Below, piece after piece: positions 13,531 through 21,654 of a DNA stretch of 64,000 nt (positions are counted from its first letter, which is position 1; each line of letters opens with the position of its first letter). The stretch is from the NCBI RefSeq assembly GCF_001543205.1, contig NZ_CP014162.1, forward strand, positions 1,426,001 to 1,490,000, written 5' to 3'. A program made the position numbers and the translations under genes. The notes under the pieces are model-generated. The model made no database searches. It was not told where the DNA came from and saw nothing but the letters and a program-made list of their open reading frames with translations. Origin of the DNA: Aerococcus urinaeequi (lineage in GTDB: Bacteria; Bacillota; Bacilli; Lactobacillales; Aerococcaceae).

Positions 13531-13604
13531 TCCGCAATAGCTCAGTTGGTAGTAGCGCTTGACTGTTAATCAAGATGTCGTAGGTTCGAGTCCTACTTGC
13601 GGAG
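13531..13604 (+). tRNA. tRNA-Asn (GTT)
   Basis: 74 bases; acceptor TCCGCAA with TTGCGGA, discriminator G; anticodon GTT. First of twelve tRNAs after 5S. Confidence 0.97.
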
Positions 13605-13624
13605 TTGGTAGAGTTCCTTGCCTT

Positions 13625-13711
13625 GGAGAGTTGTCCGAGAGGCCGAAGGAGCACGATTGGAAATCGTGTAAACAGGAAACTGTTTCGAGGGTTCGAATCC
13701 CTTACTCTCCG
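13625..13711 (+). tRNA. tRNA-Ser (GGA)
   Basis: 87 bases with a long variable arm (TAAACAGGAAACTGTTTC region); acceptor GGAGAGT with ACTCTCC, discriminator G; anticodon GGA. Confidence 0.97.
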
Positions 13712-13727
13712 TAAAAACTTATTTTAT

Positions 13728-13799
13728 GGCCCGTTGGTCAAGCGGTTAAGACACCGCCCTTTCACGGCGGTAACACGGGTTCGAGTCCCGTACGGGTCA
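13728..13799 (+). tRNA. tRNA-Glu (TTC)
   Basis: 72 bases; acceptor GGCCCGT with ACGGGTC, discriminator A; anticodon TTC in loop TTTCAC. Confidence 0.97.
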
Positions 13800-13807
13800 T
13801 TATTCTA

Positions 13808-13880
13808 GGAGAATTAGCTCAGCTGGGAGAGCGTCTGCCTTACAAGCAGGATGTCGGGGGTTCGAGCCCCTCATTCTCCA
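13808..13880 (+). tRNA. tRNA-Val (TAC)
   Basis: 73 bases; acceptor GGAGAAT with ATTCTCC, discriminator A; anticodon TAC. Confidence 0.97.
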
Positions 13881-13905
13881 TTAGAATTTTGTTTTACAAA
13901 TAACT

Positions 13906-13978
13906 GGTCCCGTAGTGTAGCGGTTATCACGCCTCCCTGTCACGGAGGAGATCGCGGGTTCGATTCCCGTCGGGACCG
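13906..13978 (+). tRNA. tRNA-Asp (GTC)
   Basis: 73 bases; acceptor GGTCCCG with CGGGACC, discriminator G; anticodon GTC. Confidence 0.97.
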
Positions 13979-14001
13979 TTAGTTTAAAATATTATTAATA
14001 T

Positions 14002-14074
14002 GGTCTGATAGCTCAGTTGGTAGAGCACTTGATTGAAGCTCAAGGTGTCGGCAGTTCAAATCTGTCTCGGACCA
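14002..14074 (+). tRNA. tRNA-Phe (GAA)
   Basis: 73 bases; acceptor GGTCTGA with TCGGACC, discriminator A; anticodon stem CTTGA/TCAAG with loop TTGAAGC, hence anticodon GAA. Confidence 0.95.
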
Positions 14075-14077
14075 TAC

Positions 14078-14158
14078 GGAGGGATAGCGAAGTGGCCAAA
14101 CGCAGCGGACTGTAAATCCGTTCCTTCGGGTTCGAAGGTTCAAATCCTTCTCCCTCCA
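14078..14158 (+). tRNA. tRNA-Tyr (GTA)
   Basis: 81 bases with a long variable arm; acceptor GGAGGGA with TCCCTCC, discriminator A; anticodon GTA. It starts three bases after tRNA-Phe ends. Confidence 0.97.
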
Positions 14159-14192
14159 TTTATCTTTTTAAACTATGGGATATTACTTGGAT

Positions 14193-14263
14193 AGGGACAT
14201 AGTTAAACGGTATAACTACGGTCTCCAAAACCGTCATTGTGGGTTCGATTCCTACTGTCCCTG
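14193..14263 (+). tRNA. tRNA-Trp (CCA)
   Basis: 71 bases; acceptor AGGGACA with TGTCCCT, discriminator G; anticodon CCA in loop CTCCAAA. Confidence 0.97.
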
Positions 14264-14285
14264 TTTTTACTAATATTATTATTTT

Positions 14286-14359
14286 GGCGGGTGTGGCGAA
14301 GTGGTTAACGCATCGGTTTGTGGCACCGACACTCGTGGGTTCGATTCCCATCACTCGCC
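14286..14359 (+). tRNA. tRNA-His (GTG)
   Basis: 74 bases including the extra G at position -1 (14286) that faces C73, the histidine identity element; acceptor GCGGGTG with CACTCGC; anticodon GTG. Confidence 0.97.
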
Positions 14360-14368
14360 CTTTTTTAT

Positions 14369-14440
14369 TGGGATATAGCCAAGCGGTAAGGCAACAGACT
14401 TTGACTCTGTCATGCGTTGGTTCGAATCCAGCTATCCCAG
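14369..14440 (+). tRNA. tRNA-Gln (TTG)
   Basis: 72 bases; acceptor TGGGATA with TATCCCA, discriminator G; anticodon TTG in loop CTTTGAC. Confidence 0.97.
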
Positions 14441-14453
14441 TTTTTTTATTTAT

Positions 14454-14524
<71 letters not shown>

Positions 14525-14564
14525 TTCACGCTTTTTGAAAGACATGCAAATATTATATTGATTT

Positions 14565-14648
14565 GCCGGTGTGGCGGAATTGGCAGACGCGCTGGACTCA
14601 AAATCCAGTGTCCTCACGGACGTGCCGGTTCAAGCCCGGCCACCGGTA
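14565..14648 (+). tRNA. tRNA-Leu (CAA)
   Basis: 84 bases with a long variable arm; acceptor GCCGGTG with CACCGGT (one G-U pair), discriminator A; anticodon CAA in loop CTCAAAA. Last tRNA of the operon. Confidence 0.96.
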
Positions 14649-14655
14649 TACTTAG

Positions 14656-14692
14656 AGCATAAACGTGTTTCTTGCGTTGATGCTTTTTTTTT
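14656..14692 (+). terminator. Terminator of the rRNA-tRNA operon
   Basis: Arms AGCATAAACG 14656-14665 and CGTTGATGCT 14675-14684 pair with one mismatch and run into nine T. Confidence 0.85.
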
Positions 14693-14772
14693 AATTATTT
14701 TAGTACTGGTCTTAGATACCATAATAGAGTTACAACATACATATTACATAGGGAATAAGGTGAAGATACATA

Positions 14773-15081
14773 ATGGAAATAAGTGAACTTATTTTAAGAA
14801 GTAATAATATTAGAGAAAAGTACCATCATTTAGAGATTAAAAATCATAGCGAAAAATGGACAATTGAAGAAGATCTACTTGCTCTTTCAAATGATATAGG
14901 TAATTTGAATCGACTTGTTATGACAAAGATGGGTAGATATTATGATGAGACACCTTATAATTTAGAACAAAAGTTAGCTGAAAATATTTGGTGGTTAATT
15001 GAATTATCAACTCGGTTGAACATTGATATAGAATCGGAACTAGTAACATTTTTAGAACAAAAGGAACAGTTATTAGATTAG
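14773..15081 (+). CDS. MazG-like nucleotide pyrophosphohydrolase family protein
   Basis: A 102-residue, all-helical protein. The segments YHHLE, KWTIEEDLLALSNDIG, and KLAENIWWLIELSTRLNIDIE fit the small MazG-like family, in which two helices with acidic residues bind Mg and an NTP is cleaved to NMP and pyrophosphate. The EExxE metal motif is partly kept (EED at about residues 34-36). It is likely a house-cleaning or unknown-role enzyme. It starts 124 bases after tRNA-Leu, after the operon terminator, and has its own terminator downstream. Confidence 0.7.
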   Translation: MEISELILRSNNIREKYHHLEIKNHSEKWTIEEDLLALSNDIGNLNRLVMTKMGRYYDETPYNLEQKLAENIWWLIELSTRLNIDIESELVTFLEQKEQLLD

Positions 15082-15099
15082 TTACAATCAAATTTATGT

Positions 15100-15119
15100 A
15101 CTTCGCCTACCGAGACGTT
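15100..15119 (+). repeat. First copy of putative LytTR operator repeat
   Basis: This 20-base stretch (ACTTCGCCTA at its start, CGTT at its end) resembles 15342-15360: ACTTCGC, then TA, then CGTT after about six variable bases. It lies between the MazG-like stop codon and its terminator. Confidence 0.35.
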
Positions 15120-15184
15120 TTTACCCGTGAACTAAAAATGTTAGAAAGCTATATGGTCGAATGGTCATCAAAATACTTTTTATT

Positions 15185-15228
15185 AAACAGTACAAACATT
15201 GACTTAACATTGTTTGTACTGTTTTTTT
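15185..15228 (+). terminator. Terminator after the MazG-like gene
   Basis: Arms around 15186-15198 and 15211-15222 (AACAGTACAAAC with GTTTGTACTGTT) form a perfect 12-bp stem followed by seven T. Confidence 0.88.
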
Positions 15229-15341
15229 GTTGGATATATTATGATAGAAGAAGTGTACTATATTTCAGGGGAAACTATCCGTTAATCTTGCGTTGGTATT
15301 TTTTTTATACCTTTTTTTGCATTTGAGATTTGATTCAATGC

Positions 15342-15387
15342 ACTTCGCTAAGGATGCGTTGATTTTAATATTTAGCAAACGTAAAAT
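15342..15387 (+). promoter_or_regulatory. LytTR operon promoter with upstream operator-like repeat
   Basis: The promoter TTGATT 15359-15364, 17 bases, TAAAAT 15382-15387 is well formed. Its -35 is directly abutted by the repeat copy ACTTCGCTAAGGATGCGTT at 15342-15360. A regulator site in this place usually activates, and the gene product just downstream is a LytTR DNA-binding protein, so autoregulation is a reasonable inference. Confidence 0.5.
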
Positions 15388-15417
15388 GGGTTATAACAAA
15401 TTGAAAGAAGGGTATGA

Positions 15418-15855
15418 ATGAAATTATTACTGAAAGAAGATGCCAATATTGAAGAAACGATGATAGAAGTGACTTATAAAACATATGATCGTAAACTTCA
15501 GCAATTGATTAATTTAGTAGAAGAAAAGAATATTGATTTACCGGGTAAGTATCAAGGTGAGACGCATTTTATCAATATGAAAGATGTTTGCTATATAGAA
15601 AGTGTGGATAACCTCACATTCTTATACACAGACCAACTAGTATTTGAAAGTAAAGAGAAACTCTATTTTTTTGAAGAACGGTTATTAAATACTAGTTTCT
15701 TGCGGATAAGTAAAAACACACTTTTAAATATGGATTATCTAAAAAGTGTTTCGGTACTGCCGAATTACAAATTGGAAGCTAAATTACTGAATTTAGAAAA
15801 ATTAGTGATCAATCGTCATTATACAAAGAACATTAAAGCATATCTAAACATATAA
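15418..15855 (+). CDS. LytTR-family DNA-binding transcriptional regulator
   Basis: The 145-residue protein has no receiver domain; residues about 1-45 form a short lead and residues about 50-145 form the LytTR beta-type DNA-binding domain (HFINMKDVCYIESVDN, then FLRISKNTLLNMDYLKSV and LVINRHYTKNIKAYL). It lies 13 bases upstream of a DUF3021 membrane protein. This pairing is widespread in Lactobacillales, where the membrane partner usually restrains the regulator. A well-formed promoter with an adjacent repeat precedes it. Targets other than its own promoter are unknown. Confidence 0.9.
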   Translation: MKLLLKEDANIEETMIEVTYKTYDRKLQQLINLVEEKNIDLPGKYQGETHFINMKDVCYIESVDNLTFLYTDQLVFESKEKLYFFEERLLNTSFLRISKNTLLNMDYLKSVSVLPNYKLEAKLLNLEKLVINRHYTKNIKAYLNI

Positions 15856-15868
15856 AGGAGAGCATCAA

Positions 15869-16276
15869 ATGAAAAACTTTTTGAATTATAATCTTGCTAA
15901 TATGACATATATTTACTCAGTACTAGTTTTACTAAGTGCTATTTCCTCAGCTATTGGAACCGAGAATAAAAATATTTCAAGTTTGGATTTGATTCTAATC
16001 GCGGTATTGGTTTTATTAATGACTATAATTGCCAATATAGTGGCTACTATCGATTTTAAAACAGCTATTCAGTATCACCTTGCTAACATTTCTGCTCAAC
16101 TAGGGGGATTAATCCTCCTCCAAGTTATCTTCACACCCAAACCGATAAATGTTATACCATTACTTGGGAATATAATGGTTTTCTTATTGATATATCTTTC
16201 AGTTTATAAGATCCATAAAAATAGAATGGAATACTTGGCTACAGAAATAAATCGTAAACTTGGATACAAGCAATAA
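15869..16276 (+). CDS. DUF3021 family membrane protein, partner of the LytTR regulator
   Basis: 135 residues with four predicted membrane helices (about 12-30, 41-62, 75-90 and 98-118) and a charged C-terminal tail. The size, topology and position straight after a LytTR gene identify the DUF3021 family. It most likely senses a membrane signal or holds the regulator inactive. An AAAGGAGAG ribosome-binding site sits nine bases before the ATG. Function is inferred from related LytTR-membrane pairs, not seen here. Confidence 0.8.
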   Translation: MKNFLNYNLANMTYIYSVLVLLSAISSAIGTENKNISSLDLILIAVLVLLMTIIANIVATIDFKTAIQYHLANISAQLGGLILLQVIFTPKPINVIPLLGNIMVFLLIYLSVYKIHKNRMEYLATEINRKLGYKQ

Positions 16277-16442
16277 CAAATTTATTTATCTATAATGAAG
16301 CATGAGTAAGGTGCCATTCATGTCTGAAAAAATGTTTTTAATAATTATCTATAACCTCTTTTTTTTATTTTGATTTCATTGTATTGGATGAAACGCATGC
16401 CATATCAAGGAGTTATTTTTCAAATTCTCAGGGCCAATTCTG

Positions 16443-16448
16443 TATAAT
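16443..16448 (+). promoter_or_regulatory. -10 element of the chromate transporter operon
   Basis: TATAAT at 16443-16448 lies 44 bases before the ATG at 16492. This rules out the in-frame upstream ATG at 16384 as the start. The -35 is weak. Confidence 0.45.
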
Positions 16449-16491
16449 GGAGGGTGAAGATAAGATACGGATTTTATGGGGAGGGAGTCTT

Positions 16492-17079
16492 ATGGAGAAT
16501 AAACAATCAGATAATCAGTTAGCGATTTTACGGCAATTATTTATGTCGACCCTTATTTTGTCTGCTTTCACTTTTGGTGGGGGTTATGTGATTATCACCT
16601 TGATGCGGAAGACTTTTGTGGATGAATTGGGTTGGATTGATAAAGATGAGATGTTTGATTTGGTGGCGATTGCCCAGTCGGCACCGGGTGCCATTGCGGT
16701 TAATGGAGCGATTGTAATTGGTTATAAGTTGGCAGGGTTGGCAGGCGTTTTAACGGCTGTGGTTGCAACGATTATCCCGCCGTCTACCATTATCACCCTG
16801 ATTTCTTTCTTCTATGACGCTTTTCGGTCTAATGTCTGGATTTCCTTGTTACTAGAAGGGATGCAGGCAGGGGTGGCTGCAGTCATTGTGGCGGTAGTCT
16901 TTCAAATGGGGAAAGAGGTCACTGACACCAAGAATCCATGGTTAATTACGGCCATGTTCCTGGCTTTTGTGGCCAATTATATCTTCGACATCAATGTGGT
17001 CTTGATTATTTTAATGGCTGCAGCTTTAGGTTTGGGTAAATTCTTGATTGACCATTTTAAAGGAGGGAAAAAGGCATGA
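16492..17079 (+). CDS. Chromate transporter family protein, first half
   Basis: A 195-residue membrane protein with the CHR family N-terminal motif FTFGGGYVII and the APGAIAVNGA segment. It represents one half of the bipartite (short-chain) chromate transporter; the next gene is the other half. The ATG at 16492 is chosen because GGGAGGGAG precedes it by a good spacing and a -10 element lies just upstream. Many members in Firmicutes are of unknown anion specificity, so chromate efflux should be read as the family name. The gene overlaps the next by four bases (ATGA). Confidence 0.88.
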   Translation: MENKQSDNQLAILRQLFMSTLILSAFTFGGGYVIITLMRKTFVDELGWIDKDEMFDLVAIAQSAPGAIAVNGAIVIGYKLAGLAGVLTAVVATIIPPSTIITLISFFYDAFRSNVWISLLLEGMQAGVAAVIVAVVFQMGKEVTDTKNPWLITAMFLAFVANYIFDINVVLIILMAAALGLGKFLIDHFKGGKKA

Positions 17080-17645
17080 TCTATCTACAACTGTTTCTTT
17101 CTTTTTTAAAGGTGGGTGCTTTTAGCTTTGGGGGTGGGTATGCGGCCTTACCTTTAATCCAGGATGAAATTGTGACCAACCACCAATGGTTAAGCCAGCA
17201 AGAGTTTACGGACTTGATTACCATTTCCCAAATGACGCCAGGTCCGATTGCTATAAATTCGGCGACTTTTGTGGGCAATCAGATTGCGGGTATACCAGGT
17301 GGGATTGTGGCGACGCTTGGATCGGTCTTTCCATCGATTATTTTGGTAACCATTTTGGCCTATGTTTACATGAAATACCGGAATTTGGATTCATTGCAGT
17401 ATGTTCTAAAAGCTCTTCGTCCAGCGGTTGTGGCTATGATTGCGACGGCTGGGATGTCTATTCTAGTGACGAGCTTTTGGGGCGACCAAGTGGTGGGGGT
17501 ACAAACCATCAACATCGTTGCGATTGTCATTTTTGCTATATGTTTAACTTTATTATTTAAAACCAAGTGGGACCCGGTGGTGATTATGCTATTGGCTGGG
17601 GTCTTGAATGTGGTGGCTTATTTAGCACAAGGATTAGTTTTTTAA
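17076..17645 (+). CDS. Chromate transporter family protein, second half
   Basis: 189 residues, five to six membrane helices. The N-terminal FSFGGGYAALPLI and MTPGPIAINSATFVG motifs mirror those of the upstream gene, as expected for two halves that arose by duplication and act as a heterodimer with opposite topology. The ATGA overlap with the first half indicates translational coupling. Substrate is not proven from sequence. Confidence 0.88.
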   Translation: MIYLQLFLSFLKVGAFSFGGGYAALPLIQDEIVTNHQWLSQQEFTDLITISQMTPGPIAINSATFVGNQIAGIPGGIVATLGSVFPSIILVTILAYVYMKYRNLDSLQYVLKALRPAVVAMIATAGMSILVTSFWGDQVVGVQTINIVAIVIFAICLTLLFKTKWDPVVIMLLAGVLNVVAYLAQGLVF

Positions 17646-17738
17646 TTAAAGTCAGGATTAGTCAAGTCGTATTTCTTTCTAGTTCAAGATGCACCGGCTA
17701 TAATAGTAGGGAGCATAAGAATAGAGAGGATGTTTTTT

Positions 17739-18743
17739 GTGGAATTAGGCGTGCACGATTTAGTGACGATAAATAAAGGGGAATCGGCTGAGGGTGCGGT
17801 TGAACGTACCATGCGATTTGTCCAAGAGATTGAGAAAATGAATTATAACCGGTATTGGTTTGCGGAACATCATAATATGCCAAGTTTGGCGTCGGTTTCA
17901 CCGGAGATGTTGGTGGCTTATGCGGCGGCTAAAACGGACCGCATTCATTTGGGTACGGGCGGTACTATGATTATGCATTATTCACCACTGAAGATTGCAG
18001 AAAACTTTAAGTTGCTGACGGCTTTAGCACCAGGACGGATTGATATTGGGCTAGGACGGGCACCGGGTTCAGGACCTGATGAGATTAAGGCACTAGCTGA
18101 AGGGCGGCCACAAACCTTTACAGACATGTATGATAAAATCCAAGTCATTTTAGATTATTTGGCGGATAAACAAGCACCTGATTTTTATGGTAAGGTCCGG
18201 GCCATGCCACAAAACCTCAAGCACCTGACTGAACCTTGGATGCTAGGGTCTTCAGGTCAATCAGCCATGGTGACGGCACAAATGGGCTTGGGTTATGCCT
18301 TTGCTAAATTCTTTGGGATTGAAACGGATCCGGACGTTTTTAAATTGTACCGGGACCGGTTTGAGCCGAGTGCATTTTTCCAAAAACCCAAAGTCATGGT
18401 GTCTTATATGATCATTGTGGGCGAAACAGATGAGGAAGCAGATTATTTAGCTAAGCCCATTGAATTGATGCAAATGGGGATTCGAACTGGTCAACTCTTG
18501 CCGAATATGAGTCCTGAAGAAGCCAAAGACTATAGTTTAGGAGCAGGCGCACAAGCTATATTGGATGATTATCTAGCTAAGCGATTTATTATTAAGGGAT
18601 CAAAAGAAACGGTGAAAGCTATTTTAGATGATGAAATTGAAAGTCTAGGTATCGATGAAATCTTAGTTTACGCACCAATTTTTGATGAAGACAAGCGGCT
18701 ACAATCATACCGTTATTTAGCGGAGATGTTTGATAAAATTTAA
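17739..18743 (+). CDS. LLM class flavin-dependent oxidoreductase
   Basis: Luciferase-like monooxygenase of the bacterial TIM-barrel family, 334 residues, using FMN. The family marks RYWFAEHHNMP and GRIDIGLGRAPGSG are present, as is the C-terminal helix ending in LAEMFDKI. I chose GTG at 17739 because AGAGAGG lies nine bases upstream; the ATG at 17730 overlaps that site and is less likely. The substrate is unknown; relatives are annotated only as MsnO8-like or alkanal monooxygenase-like. A strong terminator follows. Confidence 0.88.
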   Translation: MELGVHDLVTINKGESAEGAVERTMRFVQEIEKMNYNRYWFAEHHNMPSLASVSPEMLVAYAAAKTDRIHLGTGGTMIMHYSPLKIAENFKLLTALAPGRIDIGLGRAPGSGPDEIKALAEGRPQTFTDMYDKIQVILDYLADKQAPDFYGKVRAMPQNLKHLTEPWMLGSSGQSAMVTAQMGLGYAFAKFFGIETDPDVFKLYRDRFEPSAFFQKPKVMVSYMIIVGETDEEADYLAKPIELMQMGIRTGQLLPNMSPEEAKDYSLGAGAQAILDDYLAKRFIIKGSKETVKAILDDEIESLGIDEILVYAPIFDEDKRLQSYRYLAEMFDKI

Positions 18744-18772
18744 TTTGGTTAAGCGATAACGATATATTATGT

Positions 18773-18803
18773 GGGAACTGTCTGCTGATGGTTCCCTTTT
18801 TTT
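18773..18803 (+). terminator. Terminator of the flavin oxidoreductase
   Basis: GGGAAC 18773-18778 pairs with GTTCCC 18791-18796, followed by seven T. Confidence 0.8.
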
Positions 18804-19126
18804 ATGGACGAAAAATGGCAGTTTTTTGAAAGCCAAATTGTCCGGCAAATAAGAATTTCAACAAATTAAATACCTTGCTGACAGAAAGGTATATTGTGTA
18901 CTACACTTATCGAAGCAGTTCAATTGATTAGTTTTAATATCAATAATTCAGAAAAGGTTTTTGATTATGAAATATAGATAACCAGCGTTGGAGAAGGTGT
19001 CTGAAGAGACGAAATATTCAACTTTTTTGATTTGGAAAAGGGTTGTTATTTTTTCAAAAATAAGTTGCAAGGAATGTGATAGTTAATTTCGATTAATTTT
19101 GATATAAATTCAAAAAACACCAATCA
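18804..19126. other. Gene-free stretch before the methionine T-box
   Basis: About 320 A/T-rich bases. No gene, strong hairpin or repeat could be supported. Confidence 0.4.
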
Positions 19127-19155
19127 TTGACAGGTTTAATTGATTTGGATAATAT
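19127..19155 (+). promoter_or_regulatory. Promoter of the T-box leader and MetQ-like gene
   Basis: TTGACA 19127-19132, 17 bases, TAATAT 19150-19155. Transcription would begin near 19162, just ahead of T-box Stem I. Confidence 0.7.
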
Positions 19156-19161
19156 TTAGAT

Positions 19162-19452
19162 AGACATTACCGAAGACGGGATAAGTAAATAGGCATCAAT
19201 TTAAGAGAGGTTTCGTTTGGTGAAAGAAACTATTGATAAGCATTGAAGATGGTCCTTGAGGTTGAAGTGATTCGAGTGACAATTCGTCATAAGATGAACT
19301 CGTGTGGCGCCGTTATCCGCTAGCCCTATTTTATATTTTTAATATGATGCGGGGATAAGGGAAAGAAGTTCTTTCTGAATTAAGGTGGTACCACGTGAAA
19401 TACGTCCTTAGTCGAGATAGCTAGTTTAGCTGTTTGGACTAAGGACTTTTTT
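19162..19452 (+). promoter_or_regulatory. T-box riboswitch, AUG specifier (methionine)
   Basis: Shows the Stem I marks AGTA (near 19183) and AGAGAGG...GGTG (19204-19222), the specifier codon ATG at 19249-19251 in GAAGATGG, and the T-box proper AAGGTGGTACCACG at 19382-19395. The terminator arms GTCCTTAGTC 19404-19413 and GACTAAGGAC 19437-19446 end in six T; the first arm also serves the antiterminator. The AUG specifier and the MetQ-like gene downstream agree on tRNA-Met. Confidence 0.92.
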
Positions 19453-19485
19453 ATTGAAAAAATAGGAAAATGAAAAGGGGAAATA

Positions 19486-20325
19486 ATGATGAAAAAATTG
19501 GTTAAATTAATTGGATTTACTTTAGGTGCTTCATTGCTTTTAGCTGCATGTGGTAGTGGGGAAGATACCACCGTAAAAGTTGGCCTTGTAGGTGATGATA
19601 CAACAGTTTGGGATAGCGTCGCTGAACGAGCTAAAGAAGAATACGATATAGATATTGAGTTGGTTAAATTTAATGACTATAATACACCCAATGACGCATT
19701 AGCAGACGGTTCAGTTGATTTGAATTCATTTCAAACAATCATCTTCATGAATAACTATGAGGAAGCTTCTGGGAATGATTTCACTCCAATCGGTAATACA
19801 ATCATTACACCTCTAGGGATTTATTCTGAAAAACATGAATCAATTGAAGGAATTGGTAAAGGACAATCAGTGGCCATTCCAAATGATGTAACGAATGGTG
19901 GTCGTTCTTTAAACTTATTACAAGAGGCTGGCTTTATCACACTTGATGAAGAAGCGTCTGCATCATTTACACCAACTGTTGATGATATTACAGAGAATCC
20001 GTATAATTTAGATATTCAAGAAGTTGATGCAGCACAAACTGCCCGTTCAGTTAACGATGTTGACTTCTCAGTGATTAATGGTGGTTATGCAGTGGACGCA
20101 GGTTACTATCCTCAAGAGGATGCCTTATTCTTAGAGCCAAATTCTGAATCAGCTCAACAATATATTAATGTAATTGCTGCTAGAACAGATGAAGCTGATA
20201 GTGAAACATTTAAACAAATTGTAGAAATATACCAAACAGAAGAAACGGCAACTTTAATTGACGAGGTATATCACGGTGGTCAAGTACCTGCATGGGATGA
20301 CTACGGTTTTGCACCAGTTGAATAA
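19486..20325 (+). CDS. MetQ/NlpA-family substrate-binding lipoprotein (orphan)
   Basis: 279 residues with a lipoprotein signal peptide and lipobox LLLAAC (Cys about residue 22). The mature part follows the MetQ/NlpA fold, with VKVGLVGDD near the start, LNSFQTI, and VAIPNDVTNGGRSL, in which the family binds methionine or a derivative. No permease or ATPase gene is next to it, so it must share a transporter made elsewhere, possibly MetN-MetP at 40-41.5 kb. A methionine-type T-box controls it, which independently supports a methionine-related ligand. A bidirectional terminator separates it from the convergent DAHP synthase gene. Confidence 0.9.
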   Translation: MMKKLVKLIGFTLGASLLLAACGSGEDTTVKVGLVGDDTTVWDSVAERAKEEYDIDIELVKFNDYNTPNDALADGSVDLNSFQTIIFMNNYEEASGNDFTPIGNTIITPLGIYSEKHESIEGIGKGQSVAIPNDVTNGGRSLNLLQEAGFITLDEEASASFTPTVDDITENPYNLDIQEVDAAQTARSVNDVDFSVINGGYAVDAGYYPQEDALFLEPNSESAQQYINVIAARTDEADSETFKQIVEIYQTEETATLIDEVYHGGQVPAWDDYGFAPVE

Positions 20326-20382
20326 TATCTGACCTATCTGCAGTTATATAGAAATATTCGTCAATTCGTGAACTTTATCAAA

Positions 20383-20427
20383 AAAACGAGCTACTTGAAT
20401 TAAAAAATTCATGAGCTCGTTTTTTCT
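20383..20427. terminator. Bidirectional terminator between MetQ-like gene and DAHP synthase
   Basis: AAAACGAGCT at 20383-20392 pairs with AGCTCGTTTT near 20413-20422, with inner pairing TGAATT/AATTCA. A-run on the left and T-run on the right let it act on both convergent genes. Confidence 0.88.
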
Positions 20428-20446
20428 TGTTTGTTATGATACATTT

Positions 20447-21478
20447 TTAAACATTTTCGGCGATGTAACGTACTAATTGTTCTGATTTTTCCCAACCTAG
20501 ACATGGATCAGTGATTGATTGACCAAATACGTCGCCACCTGGTTCTTGACGGCCATCTTGTAAGTATGATTCGATCATGAAACCGCGAACGTAAGCTTTG
20601 ATGTCTTCGTTCCATTGACGGTTTTGTAAGACTTCTTGAACTATTCGGATTTGATCCAAGTAGTTTTTACCAGAGTTGTCATGGTTTGTGTCGATCACAA
20701 CAAATGGGTTATGGTAGTCTTCTTTTTTGTAGTTATTGATGGTTTTTATTAGGTCTTCGTAGTGGTAGTTTGGCACTACTTCTTTATTTTCAAGTGTACC
20801 CCCACGCAAGATAATATGGGCATAAGGGTTACCACTTGTTAATACTTCTTGACCTGAATACATTAACTCTTGTGGTTTTTGCGCCGCATGTAGGGCGTTA
20901 AAGGTCACAGTTAGGTTACCTGATGTCGGGTTTTTTAAACCAACAGGGCAGTCTAAACCAGAAGCAACGAAACGGTGTTGTTGGTTTTCAACAGAACGAG
21001 CACCTACAGCGTGATAAGATACTAAGTCTTCAACAAATTGTAAGTTATCTGGGTATAACATTTCGTCTGCAGTTGTCATGCCTGTTTCAGTGATAACACG
21101 ACGGTGCATGTTACGAACAGCTTTCATACCGCGGATTAAGCTTGTTTCACCAGTTGGATCTTGTTGGTGTAACATGCCTTTATAACCGTCACCATTTGTA
21201 CGTGGTTTGTTGGTATAAACACGTTGTACAATAAAGACTTTATCTTTCACTTCTTCTTGTAATTTGGCTAAACGGTGTGCATATTCAACTACTGCTTCCT
21301 CGTTATCAGCGGAACATGGTCCGATAATTAATAAGAAACGATCGTCCTCACCAGACATAATTGCACGTAATTCTTCATCGCGCGCTTCTTTAATTGCATT
21401 CTCTTCATCAGTTAACTTTGCATGTGACTTGATCACATCAAAATCAACAGTTTCACTTATTGGTTTAAAGCTCATCAT
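20447..21478 (-). CDS. 3-deoxy-7-phosphoheptulonate synthase (DAHP synthase, type I)
   Basis: Condenses phosphoenolpyruvate with erythrose 4-phosphate, the first step of the shikimate pathway. 343 residues, close to the E. coli AroF/G/H class. Visible motifs are IIGPCSADN, the KPRT phosphate-binding block in TNKPRTNGDGY, the ILRGG block, the metal and substrate site DTNHDNSGK, and GQSITDPCLGWE at the C-terminus. The first of two ATGs is used because GGAGGG precedes it. No other aro genes lie nearby. Which amino acid inhibits the enzyme cannot be read from sequence. Confidence 0.95.
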   Translation of the reverse strand: MMSFKPISETVDFDVIKSHAKLTDEENAIKEARDEELRAIMSGEDDRFLLIIGPCSADNEEAVVEYAHRLAKLQEEVKDKVFIVQRVYTNKPRTNGDGYKGMLHQQDPTGETSLIRGMKAVRNMHRRVITETGMTTADEMLYPDNLQFVEDLVSYHAVGARSVENQQHRFVASGLDCPVGLKNPTSGNLTVTFNALHAAQKPQELMYSGQEVLTSGNPYAHIILRGGTLENKEVVPNYHYEDLIKTINNYKKEDYHNPFVVIDTNHDNSGKNYLDQIRIVQEVLQNRQWNEDIKAYVRGFMIESYLQDGRQEPGGDVFGQSITDPCLGWEKSEQLVRYIAENV

Positions 21479-21654
21479 TTACCCTCCTGTAATCATAGCT
21501 CTAAGTATATTCTAACAAATTTGTAACCAAATAGCATTGTTTATCAACATTTCTTGTTAATTCTGCAGTTATCCTTTTAGTGAAATAATTGAAAACGCAT
21601 TCCTAATCTATTATTATCATGATATACGACATTTTGAACGGGGGACGAGTAACT

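Noticed and set aside
14571-14786. 71-residue ORF starting MAELADAL
   Set aside because: It is a translation of tRNA-Leu and the operon terminator; this is a well-known false ORF over leucine tRNA genes.
15096-15326. 76-residue ORF between the MazG-like and LytTR genes
   Set aside because: It runs through a clear terminator, has no ribosome-binding site and shows no family resemblance.
16384-16491. Longer N-terminus of the first chromate transporter protein
   Set aside because: A -10 element at 16443 and a strong ribosome-binding site before 16492 show that the protein starts at 16492.
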